Source: Candidatus Auribacter fodinae
GTDB lineage: Bacteria; Auribacterota; Auribacteria; Auribacterales; Auribacteraceae
DNA length: 33,116 nt
Assembly (NCBI GenBank): GCA_003599815.1
Contig: QZJZ01000039.1
Span: 1-33,116, forward strand
Direction of reading: 5' to 3'
Both the position numbers and the translations under genes were made by a program. Each line of letters begins with the position of its first letter. The first letter of the stretch is position 1. Of this stretch, positions 25,679-32,703 are shown piece by piece. The notes beneath the pieces were generated by a model. That model did not search any database and was not told where the DNA came from. It worked only from the letters and a program-made list of their open reading frames with translations.

Positions 25679-26602
25679 ATGGAAAATCTTATCATTATTG
25701 GTTCCGGACCGGCGGCATTAACTGCGGCTATATACAGTAGCAGAGCTAACCTGAACCCTCTGGTTATTGAAGGTCTGGAATCCGGCGGACAACTCATGAC
25801 CACGACTGAAGTAGAAAATTATCCGGGTTTCAGAAATGGTATCATGGGTCCTGAGCTCATTGATGAGATGCGGGTTCAAGCAGAGCGGTTCGGTGCACGA
25901 TTTGTGATGGGCAACGTCACCGCGGTTGATTTCAAACAACAACCGTTTATTGTAAAAACAGACTCCGATACATTCTCCTCTCATTCGGTAATAATCGCAA
26001 CCGGCGCATCTCCCCGCAAACTGGGTATAGAATCTGAAAAACGGCTCTGGGGCCATGGGGTATCGTCATGCGCTACCTGCGACGGAGCATTTTTCAGGGG
26101 TAAGGAAGTCTGTATTGTGGGCGGTGGAGATTCGGCTCTGGAAGAAGCGTTATTCCTCACTCGCTTTTCACCGAAAGTAACAGTCATCCATCGCCGGGAC
26201 GAGTTACGCGCATCCAAGATTATGCGACAACGTGCGCTGGAACATGATAAAATTGCGTTCCAGTGGAACTCTGTTATTCAAGAAATCCTCGGCAATGATA
26301 AAAATCGGGTATGCGGCGTACGCTTAAAAAATGTAGTGACTGGCGAGCTGACCGACTACCCATGCGAAGGGGTATTTATCGCTATCGGGCACATTCCCAA
26401 CACAAAATTATTCGAGGGACAGATCGACATGGATAACGGCTACATCAAGATCCAGCATCCATATACTAAAACAAATATAGAAGGTGTTTTTGCCGCCGGC
26501 GATCTCGCAGATCATTATTACAGGCAAGCGATTACAGCCTCGGCAATGGGATGCAAAGCCGCCATTGACGCAGAACGTTACCTTGCGGAAAAAAATATTT
26601 AA
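25679..26602 (+). CDS. trxB: Thioredoxin reductase (NADPH)
   Basis: TrxB (307 residues, low-molecular-weight form) reduces thioredoxin with NADPH through FAD. It shows the N-terminal FAD loop IIGSGPAALTAAIYSSRA, the redox pair C131-A-T-C134 in SSCATCDGAFF, the NADPH loop VGGGDSALEEA with HRRDELRAS (the HRR favours NADPH), and the C-terminal FAD motif GVFAAGDLAD followed by the QAITASAMGC segment. The classical CATC pair marks a true thioredoxin reductase rather than a ferredoxin/flavodoxin-NADP reductase. AAGGAGAG lies upstream of ATG 25679. It is a single-gene unit whose stop overlaps the converging DHH gene by 4 bases. Confidence 0.96.
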   Translation: MENLIIIGSGPAALTAAIYSSRANLNPLVIEGLESGGQLMTTTEVENYPGFRNGIMGPELIDEMRVQAERFGARFVMGNVTAVDFKQQPFIVKTDSDTFSSHSVIIATGASPRKLGIESEKRLWGHGVSSCATCDGAFFRGKEVCIVGGGDSALEEALFLTRFSPKVTVIHRRDELRASKIMRQRALEHDKIAFQWNSVIQEILGNDKNRVCGVRLKNVVTGELTDYPCEGVFIAIGHIPNTKLFEGQIDMDNGYIKIQHPYTKTNIEGVFAAGDLADHYYRQAITASAMGCKAAIDAERYLAEKNI

Positions 26603-27669
26603 TCATTGGCGGAAGACAAAGGTTTATCCAATAAAGTCATACTGCGGTAATCACGCAGCCTAGTACGGCCGCAATAACGTGCAAACCGTTTGCTGATAAG
26701 AGATTCTACAGTCTGTCTCATTGTGTCCGTTACCTGACAGGTGTACTCCAGTTTTCCGCCTGCCATAGTATCGTGGCCTCCAGCTTTGCCGTGCGAGCCT
26801 ACAAGCTTACGTACCATTACGCCGGCTTTGGCTCGATTGTTTGTCGCCCGTAATGAAAGATACAAAACAGGCCCCCACCAGCCGGTGCATAATGACCACC
26901 GAATATTTTCACAGGTCAACATAAGATCAGCTATCTGGTGAATATAATCTGGGTGGTTCACTTCCCCCAGATGGCAAAATGCTGTTGTATCGTTTGCCAT
27001 GGCAGTATTCAATCCATGAGCAAGCACAGCGAAATACTCTCTGGTGTTCTTCGGATGAGTAATATTTGCGAGTATTCTTTTGCTTGTATGAGGGAATAAT
27101 TCTATATACGCAGTCTGATCTAGGTCAACAGCTTCCCTGCCCAGATTCCTCGTTTCGGAACTGATTCCATAAAACATGGCTGTGGCAAGAAGTTTGGGAA
27201 TCGGAAATTCGCAAGAGGATAAATACTCATACAAAATAGAGGTCGTCGCACCTACATTGTCTCTGATATCATAAAAAGCAGGCCTAAACTTCAACTTTAT
27301 CTTAGAACTGATAGGATGATGATCAATCACCATCAGCGGAGTAATTTTAGAAGGCAGTGAATTATTACCAACACCGGGTTGTGTATCCACCAAAGCAATA
27401 TCAGAGTGTTTGGATATTTCTATTTTATTCCACGGGACAAGAGGTATATTCAGGTGCTTGACCATAGCCTTATTTTCCGCACGGGCAATAATTCCTCCAT
27501 ACGAAATAATACTGTTAACACCGAACCTTCTTTTCAAGAGATGGTGCAGCGCCCACGCGGACGCAATCGCGTCAGGATCAGGATTATCATGCATCAGTAT
27601 AACGACAGACTTTTTACTGGACAAAATATTTTGCAGTTCGCGAATTTTTCCGTCTATAAATGATTCCAT
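26599..27669 (-). CDS. DHH-family phosphoesterase (NrnA-like or c-di-NMP-degrading type)
   Basis: This 356-residue protein is a soluble DHH/DHHA1 phosphoesterase. The DHH domain shows MHDNPDPDAIAS (H27, D31, D33), VDTQPG (D95) and VIDHHPIS (D116-H117-H118), which together bind two Mn ions. The C-terminal DHHA1 domain shows GSHGKAGGHDTMAGG (291-305), the RNA- or nucleotide-binding GGH..AGG motif. Relatives act as oligoribonucleases (NrnA), PAP phosphatases or cyclic dinucleotide phosphodiesterases, and the sequence alone does not decide. A C-terminal tail of about 50 residues (from about 310) extends past the usual DHHA1 end. It starts 5 nt after the upstream aldo/keto reductase gene ends and overlaps the trxB stop by 4 bases. 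Confidence 0.9.
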   Translation of the reverse strand: MESFIDGKIRELQNILSSKKSVVILMHDNPDPDAIASAWALHHLLKRRFGVNSIISYGGIIARAENKAMVKHLNIPLVPWNKIEISKHSDIALVDTQPGVGNNSLPSKITPLMVIDHHPISSKIKLKFRPAFYDIRDNVGATTSILYEYLSSCEFPIPKLLATAMFYGISSETRNLGREAVDLDQTAYIELFPHTSKRILANITHPKNTREYFAVLAHGLNTAMANDTTAFCHLGEVNHPDYIHQIADLMLTCENIRWSLCTGWWGPVLYLSLRATNNRAKAGVMVRKLVGSHGKAGGHDTMAGGKLEYTCQVTDTMRQTVESLISKRFARYCGRTRLRDYRSMTLLDKPLSSAND

Positions 27670-27674
27670 AATAA

Positions 27675-28559
27675 CTATTTTCGAAGGATTGCAGGAACAC
27701 GGACGAGTTCGTCCACTTCCTGTACGTTAAACATATCCATAACTGCGGAACAGATATTCGGATTACTCAAAGCCCATTGAGCGGCGCCGCGGCTTGTCCC
27801 CCTGAACTCGCCGGGTATACGCGCTTTATAGTCTGTAACGTATTGAGCTATAACGCCAATACCCTTTTCTCCAGCTTCCTTGATAAGCGGATCAACCTGT
27901 TCATGATTAGTGATATTATACCCAATCATCAAGGTATCGTATTTTCCGTTTTCTATGACCGATTTCGCCACTTCAACTTCATTCCGATGGGTAGTAATGC
28001 CGAGGAAACGAACTTTTCCATCTTTCTTCAGTTTTTCAAAAGCGGTAAAAACCGGTTCATGATTCACCTGAGTTGCGCGCATTGCAGACCAGGTCTGAAT
28101 AATATCTATGGTATCCACATTAAGGTTTTTCAAACTTTGCTCAACAGAAGCTATGAGCTCCTGTTCAGTAAACAATTCACTCACTTCCCATTTAGTGGCA
28201 ACAATCAGCTCATTCTTACGGTATTTCAGTATCTTACTGATGAGTTGCTCACTATCGGCATACTGAGGTGCGGTATCAATAAAATTCACTCCATGATCCA
28301 TGGCATATGCGAGAACGGCAATATCGCTTAACCGCCCGCCGTTGAAGGATATTTCCGAAACAGATAACCCGGTTTTTCCGAGCGTGCGGTAAAACATATT
28401 CCCTTTTTGTACGGCAGAAACTCCCTCAAGAGCCGCAAAAAGTGACTGAGGGCGCATACCTCCCGCAAATAATCCCGCGCACGCCAGTCCCAATACGGTT
28501 TTTTTTAGAAATTCTCGACGGGTCATAGGGTCATTAAACCTGATGTCATTATTTTTCAT
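27675..28559 (-). CDS. Tat-exported aldo/keto reductase-like protein, catalytic His replaced
   Basis: This 294-residue protein begins with a twin-arginine signal: M-T-R14-R15-E-F-L-K-K, a hydrophobic stretch (about 21-34) and a small-residue cleavage region near residue 42. It is therefore a likely substrate of the TatA/TatC pair at the left of the window. The mature part is an aldo/keto reductase barrel (YRTLGKTGLSVSEI..., VNFIDTAPQY, ATKWE, KVRFLGITTH, GIGVIAQY, AAQWALSNP). D95, Y100 and K123 of the tetrad are visible, but the catalytic His position (usual L-x-x-IHW) reads IIQTWS, with W157. The mature domain is about 250 residues, shorter than the usual 310-330. A binding or altered-chemistry role is possible. 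The RBS AGGGAG is 11 nt before ATG 28559, and an alternative start is ATG 28526. Confidence 0.85.
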   Translation of the reverse strand: MKNNDIRFNDPMTRREFLKKTVLGLACAGLFAGGMRPQSLFAALEGVSAVQKGNMFYRTLGKTGLSVSEISFNGGRLSDIAVLAYAMDHGVNFIDTAPQYADSEQLISKILKYRKNELIVATKWEVSELFTEQELIASVEQSLKNLNVDTIDIIQTWSAMRATQVNHEPVFTAFEKLKKDGKVRFLGITTHRNEVEVAKSVIENGKYDTLMIGYNITNHEQVDPLIKEAGEKGIGVIAQYVTDYKARIPGEFRGTSRGAAQWALSNPNICSAVMDMFNVQEVDELVRVPAILRK

Positions 28560-28604
28560 ACCGGAAACGTCTCCCTGCTCGTGAATATAATTCTATATGT
28601 ATAA

Positions 28605-28623
28605 ATGAATTGTTCTCATTCTA
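28605..28623 (-). promoter_or_regulatory. Fur-like inverted repeat in the aldo/keto reductase leader
   Basis: Read on the minus strand, 28605-28623 (TAGAATGAGAACAATTCAT) matches 11 of 19 bases of the Fur box consensus. On the plus strand AATGA and TCATT form 5-base arms. It shares AGAATGA-x-AA with the site at 28738-28756, in the opposite orientation. Eleven of 19 is at the edge of significance in A/T-rich DNA. Confidence 0.25.
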
Positions 28624-28669
28624 TATAGACTCGGTTTTTCAAAAATAAATTTAACTAAATTACTATTTA

Positions 28670-28698
28670 ACTATGAATTTGCCCGAACTTTTTGTCAA
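28670..28698 (-). promoter_or_regulatory. Candidate promoter of the Tat-exported reductase gene
   Basis: A perfect TTGACA (28693-28698) is followed by 17 nt and CATAGT (28670-28675, 4 of 6) on the minus strand. The leader would be about 104 nt and would contain the Fur-like repeat at 28605-28623. Confidence 0.4.
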
Positions 28699-28727
28699 TG
28701 AAAATATCCCCTTCACTCATTCCCTTT

Positions 28728-28757
28728 TTGTTGCTATGAGAATGATAATTCTATACA
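28728..28757 (+). promoter_or_regulatory. Candidate promoter of the CDF transporter gene
   Basis: TTGTTG (28728-28733), an 18-nt spacer and TATACA (28752-28757) precede the CDF ATG at 28788 by about 30 nt. The matches are moderate (3 of 6 and 4 of 6). The spacer contains a Fur-like operator. Confidence 0.35.
28738..28756 (+). promoter_or_regulatory. Fur-like operator overlapping the CDF promoter
   Basis: The 19 bases match the Fur box consensus at 13 positions (core GAGAATGATAAT). They contain the perfect inverted repeat AGAAT-GATA-ATTCT (28739-28752). The site lies between the candidate -35 and -10 boxes, a typical repressor position for a metal-efflux gene. The regulator could be any Fur-family protein, and no such gene is in the window. 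Confidence 0.35.
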
Positions 28758-28787
28758 ATAAAGAAATTTTACAACCGGAAGAGAAGA

Positions 28788-29693
28788 ATGAGTACAACAG
28801 ATATGTCGCTCCCTGAAAAAAAATTTCAATCCGGACTCAACGTCACACGTCTGAGTTTGATAGTGAATTTCTTTCTTATTATAATTAAAGCGTCCGCTGG
28901 TATTACTGGCAACAGTTTTGCCCTTGTCTCAGATGCGATGCATTCTGCATCAGACCTAATAACAGACTTCGGCTGTTACATCGGTTTTTCTCTTGCATCC
29001 AAACCGAAAGATTCTGACCACCCGTACGGACATGGAAAAATCGAAAATTATACGGCTCATCTCATGGGGCTGGTTCTGATGACGGTAGGATTACTGATCG
29101 GATTTGCCTCTGCATGGTCATTATTATACCGCACCCACGTCAACGCACCCCGCGGGGTCGCTCTGGTTGCGGCATCAATATCAATAGTAACAAAAGAGAT
29201 CCTCTACCACATCACCATTAAAACGGGACAATCGATTAACAGCCAAAGCCTCATTGCGAATGCTTGGCACCACAGGTCTGACGCACTGACATCTGTCGCC
29301 GCTTTGTTTGGTGTCGGATGCGCGTTTTTCATGCCCGCGCTCCATGTACTGGACGAGATCATATCCATTCTTATTGCAAGCGTAGTCATTTATATAGGTT
29401 TCTCAATAACATCAAAAGCATTCAAAGATATTATTGACACTGCGCCTCCAAAAGAAATTTGTTCGCAAATCAAAAATATGATACGTACTATTTCCCAGGT
29501 AAGGGATGTTCATGACCTGCGCGCACGTTATTACAGCAGCTGCATTTTTCTTGATGTGCATATTACCGTTGACCCGGAAATCAGCGTCTTTCAGGGTCAT
29601 GCTATCGCTAAACAAGTAGAAAAAAAATTGCTCAATGGCTTTGAAGAAGTTATGGATGTTACTGTTCACGTTGATCCCGACAAAACGGCATAA
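28788..29693 (+). CDS. Cation diffusion facilitator (CDF) family metal transporter
   Basis: This 301-residue inner-membrane antiporter exports divalent metals (Zn, Fe, Mn or similar). It has six transmembrane helices followed by a cytoplasmic metal-sensing domain (about 210-300). Metal-site residues are visible as HxxxD in the second helix (SDAMHSASD, H52 and D56) and HxxxD in the fifth (WHHRSDALTS, H161 and D165). The HPYGHGKIE loop (78-86) is a family hallmark. HD-HD sites are common in zinc transporters, whereas FieF uses DD-HD, so zinc is slightly favoured, but this is inference. GGAAGAG lies upstream of ATG 28788. A Fur-like repeat lies in the promoter. The 3' end overlaps the convergent RAYT-like gene by 35 nt. 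Confidence 0.92.
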   Translation: MSTTDMSLPEKKFQSGLNVTRLSLIVNFFLIIIKASAGITGNSFALVSDAMHSASDLITDFGCYIGFSLASKPKDSDHPYGHGKIENYTAHLMGLVLMTVGLLIGFASAWSLLYRTHVNAPRGVALVAASISIVTKEILYHITIKTGQSINSQSLIANAWHHRSDALTSVAALFGVGCAFFMPALHVLDEIISILIASVVIYIGFSITSKAFKDIIDTAPPKEICSQIKNMIRTISQVRDVHDLRARYYSSCIFLDVHITVDPEISVFQGHAIAKQVEKKLLNGFEEVMDVTVHVDPDKTA

Positions 29694-30333
29694 CATTTTC
29701 CTGCCCATACCGCTCACAACCAAACGACCGCATATATGACTTCACAAATCGCCGGAACACCAGACTGCCAAAACATTGCGAGGATGAATAGACATTCAGA
29801 TGGAGCCATTTCCTAGCTGTAAATTCCATAAGGTCTGACTGGTACCGCCTCGTTTTGAATCCAGGGATACTTCCTGATGTAACCAGACTCAGTATATTTC
29901 CTGTGTCGACAGACTGGTTCTTTTGAATGTGACAATACGCATCAAAGCTTGAAAATCTATATTCGGCAGTATCAATCACAATGCCGCAAAACAGAGGCAA
30001 GGAGTGAATATACAATGAAAGGTCATATGCGAACCGGTTTTTTTCAACGGGACACACTCGTATTAAAGCGCAATCAGAAGTATCCCGTGTATCACTACTG
30101 ATAAGTCGGCGCCATAGCTTTTGTAATGCGGATGCAAACTGGTTAAGTTGTGCTGGATCGAGATCAAATAATGCATGAAATGACGTCGGCAAAAGGCAAT
30201 AGGCGTGCAAACAAGCATCAAGAGAGCCGCAACAGGCGCCAACGTCATACATCACATTGCTGTACAATGTATTCGTAATCTCAATAGATGATTTTTCCGC
30301 ATAAACGGTAATATAAAACAGTATTTTTCTCAT
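29659..30333 (-). CDS. Degenerate REP-associated (RAYT/IS200-like) transposase homologue, catalytically dead
   Basis: This 224-residue protein resembles the Y1 REP-associated tyrosine transposase family. Landmarks are DACLHAYCLLPTSFHALF (40-56, the family's 'AY.LMPNHFHLL'), LYIHSLPLFCGIV (107-119, the family's 'YIHLNPVRAGLV') and DTAEYRFSSFDAY (121-133, the family's 'P..Y.WSSY..Y'). The HUH motif NHFH reads TSFH, so the first His is lost and only H53 remains. The segment that normally carries the catalytic Tyr reads LQKLWRRL with no Tyr. The rest of the frame is intact for 224 residues with no stop, which suggests a maintained, repurposed protein rather than a decaying pseudogene. The start ATG 30333 has a poor ribosome site. 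No REP repeats or IS ends are seen. Confidence 0.7.
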   Translation of the reverse strand: MRKILFYITVYAEKSSIEITNTLYSNVMYDVGACCGSLDACLHAYCLLPTSFHALFDLDPAQLNQFASALQKLWRRLISSDTRDTSDCALIRVCPVEKNRFAYDLSLYIHSLPLFCGIVIDTAEYRFSSFDAYCHIQKNQSVDTGNILSLVTSGSIPGFKTRRYQSDLMEFTARKWLHLNVYSSSQCFGSLVFRRFVKSYMRSFGCERYGQENVMPFCRDQREQ

Positions 30334-30380
30334 ACCCTGAACTTTAATTCTATCATATCACAAATGTCATCTATTTTTAT

Positions 30381-30408
30381 TTGCAGACATGCCGTAATAA
30401 CTTATAAT
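30381..30408 (+). promoter_or_regulatory. Candidate sigma-70 promoter of the GlmU-like gene
   Basis: TTGCAG (30381-30386), a 16-nt spacer and a perfect TATAAT (30403-30408) lie 49 nt before ATG 30457. Confidence 0.45.
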
Positions 30409-30456
30409 AATTCATTTATACTTTATCATCCCCAAAAACAATAAAGGAATTTTTTA

Positions 30457-31947
30457 ATGAGCACAGAAATTCACGATTTAATTAAAAAATACAGTTCGCC
30501 AATGAACCAGAACGAACCGATAATATCAATTATCCTCGCCGCAGGGCATGGTAAACGCATCAAATCGGAAACGTCAAAAATGCTTCATACTATCTGGGGA
30601 AAACCCTCCATTTCTCGCGTATCAGACGCCGCCAGAAAAGGATTAAAGTCACCAAATCAGATAATTGTTGTCGGAGTTAAAGCTCGTGAAGTAATCGAGA
30701 CAATCGGACATATTGAAAATACCGCATACGCATATCAGGAACAACAAAAAGGCACTGGGCACGCCACTCAAGAAGCGCTTGATATAATGAACGACCTTCA
30801 TAACTACAAGGCTATATATATATTCCCGGGCGACATGGGGCTTATAAGTGCAGAAGCTATCGCGAAGATTAAAGAAGATTTTGAGCGATCGAACAACGAT
30901 ATGATTATTATGACAGGTGAATTTAAAGAGGATCCATGGGAGAACTATTACGGTCGTATTGTAAGGGTTCCAGAAATCGATTTCAACGGAAATATTTCTC
31001 CTAATTATGGGGAAGTTATTAAAATAATGGAATTTAAAGATATACTTTCACTTTCTGATGACACGCCTTTTGTCGTGAATCACAAAGACCGTACATACCG
31101 TTTCTCCAAAGAAGAGCTCATCCGAATCAAAGAGTTTAACGCCGGTGTTTACGGGTTTAAGACCCAACCTCTTATTGAGAATATCCTCCGCATTCAGTCG
31201 GACAATATTCAAGGAGAGTTTTATCTGACGGACCTTGTCGCTATCCTGAATCAGAGCGGATACAAAGTGGGAATTTCACCGGCCGTCGATAATGAAGCGA
31301 TTCTTGGGTTTAACATCAAAAGTGTCCTTAAAGCGATGGAAGCCATCGCTCGTAACCGTGTTTACGATAAGCTTAAAGATATCATCACCATTGAGGAAAA
31401 AGAGGCTTTCTTTATACACGATGATGTTGTTGAACGTATTCTTGAAATGGACAAAAATGGCGAAGCCGTTGACATCTATATCGGCAGTGGTGTGTATCTT
31501 GGGAAAAATACGCACCTAAAAAAAGGCGTGCGCATCGACAAAAATACCCATATTGACGGCGCTGTATATATCAATGAATACACTCATATCGGCACCGCAT
31601 GTTCAGTAGACAATTACCCTGATCAGACAATTACTATTGGAAAACATTGTGAACTCCTGACTGGCACAGTAATTCGAGGGCAGGTTTCTATCGGCAATAA
31701 CGTCCGCATTGAATCAGGAGTGCGTGTTACGGGAAGCAGTGACTATCCTGCGACTATTGAAAGAGATGTTCTCATTAAAGGAACGTCTTATATTTTCGGA
31801 TCATATATTGAGCAGGAAGTCGAGATTGAACATTCCGTCCTTAAACAGAAACGAGTTGAGCGTATTGTCAAAAAAGACGGTTCAATCCAGCCGATTCGGT
31901 ACTTTCTCCCATTGCCGGAAGGACTGGATTCTCTGTCGGATTTATAA
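30457..31947 (+). CDS. GlmU-like NTP transferase with left-handed beta-helix C-terminus
   Basis: The N-terminal domain (about 22-300) is a nucleotidyltransferase of the GlmU uridylyltransferase type: IILAAGHGKRIKSETSKMLH, YQEQQKGTGHAT (93-104), a GDMGLI metal/substrate strand in place of GDVPLI, EFNAGVYGF, and GEFYLTDLVAIL. It probably makes UDP-GlcNAc or a similar UDP-sugar. Compared with E. coli GlmU it carries an insertion of about 40 residues between roughly 160 and 226. The C-terminal part (about 338-470) is a hexapeptide-repeat helix (TIGKHCELLTGTVI, SIGNNVRIESGV), but the GlmU acetyltransferase 'PFARLRPGT...GNFVEIKK' block is absent and the chain ends with a unique tail. It may be monofunctional. 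AAAGGA lies 8 nt before ATG 30457. Its stop overlaps coaX by 6 nt. Confidence 0.8.
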   Translation: MSTEIHDLIKKYSSPMNQNEPIISIILAAGHGKRIKSETSKMLHTIWGKPSISRVSDAARKGLKSPNQIIVVGVKAREVIETIGHIENTAYAYQEQQKGTGHATQEALDIMNDLHNYKAIYIFPGDMGLISAEAIAKIKEDFERSNNDMIIMTGEFKEDPWENYYGRIVRVPEIDFNGNISPNYGEVIKIMEFKDILSLSDDTPFVVNHKDRTYRFSKEELIRIKEFNAGVYGFKTQPLIENILRIQSDNIQGEFYLTDLVAILNQSGYKVGISPAVDNEAILGFNIKSVLKAMEAIARNRVYDKLKDIITIEEKEAFFIHDDVVERILEMDKNGEAVDIYIGSGVYLGKNTHLKKGVRIDKNTHIDGAVYINEYTHIGTACSVDNYPDQTITIGKHCELLTGTVIRGQVSIGNNVRIESGVRVTGSSDYPATIERDVLIKGTSYIFGSYIEQEVEIEHSVLKQKRVERIVKKDGSIQPIRYFLPLPEGLDSLSDL

Positions 31948-32703
31948 TTTTTTACCGGATTTAAGCAGGTAATAGATATCGCCTATCCCCTTGAGAGTCA
32001 GGTCTGTGTCAAAATGGACTGTATCATGCCAGTACTGTTGCCATAACAAGCTCCATCCACCGCAGGCAACAGTAGTAAAACGAGCATCCACAAATTCAGT
32101 TCTGGCTTCAGCAATGATCCCTTCTATCGCATGGCGATACAGTTTGAATACGCCGCAACGGATAGATTTTTCTGTCGTATGCCCCCAGTCGGCAGAAGAA
32201 TCATCAAGTTCAATTAAAGGCAGGAGTTCCGTAGAAGTATGCAGGGCTTTCAGGCTTAATGCGGGGCCTGGAAAAATCATCCCGCCGTAAAAGTTTCCTC
32301 TCGGATCAAGAATATCTATCGTTACAGCGGAACCTATATCAATAATCGCTCCAGGTGATCTGTATCTCTGCCTGAATGCAACAAGATTTGCAAACCGGTC
32401 AGCGCCTAAAGTTCCGGCTGGGGTATAATCTAATCTCATACCAATATCTGCACCTGAAGATATATACGTGAGCGGAATATTCTTAAAACAGGAGCGCAAA
32501 CCATCATCAACAACACGGTTAACGGTGCCGACAGCGGCGGAAGATATTGTTTGAAACTTTTTGAGCCATTGACTAATATTCTCAATGGATGATGGAGAAA
32601 ATGACTTTCCTCCATGATAGACAACAAGCTTATCTATAATTAAACCATCGCTGTACACACCAAAATGCGCGGCACTGTTGCCCACATCAACCACAAAAAT
32701 CAT
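31942..32703 (-). CDS. coaX: Type III pantothenate kinase
   Basis: CoaX (253 residues) phosphorylates pantothenate, the first step of coenzyme A synthesis. It is an ASKHA-fold enzyme that is not feedback inhibited by CoA in characterised members. It shows the N-terminal phosphate loop VVDVGNSAAHFGV, TLGADRFANLVAF (the GADR motif), and IDIGSAVTIDI followed by GGMIFPG, the type III signature. Its start ATG 32703 overlaps the birA stop by 4 bases (ATGA), a gene order (birA-coaX) frequent in bacteria. The 3' end overlaps the convergent GlmU-like gene by 6 nt. Confidence 0.94.
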   Translation of the reverse strand: MIFVVDVGNSAAHFGVYSDGLIIDKLVVYHGGKSFSPSSIENISQWLKKFQTISSAAVGTVNRVVDDGLRSCFKNIPLTYISSGADIGMRLDYTPAGTLGADRFANLVAFRQRYRSPGAIIDIGSAVTIDILDPRGNFYGGMIFPGPALSLKALHTSTELLPLIELDDSSADWGHTTEKSIRCGVFKLYRHAIEGIIAEARTEFVDARFTTVACGGWSLLWQQYWHDTVHFDTDLTLKGIGDIYYLLKSGKKL

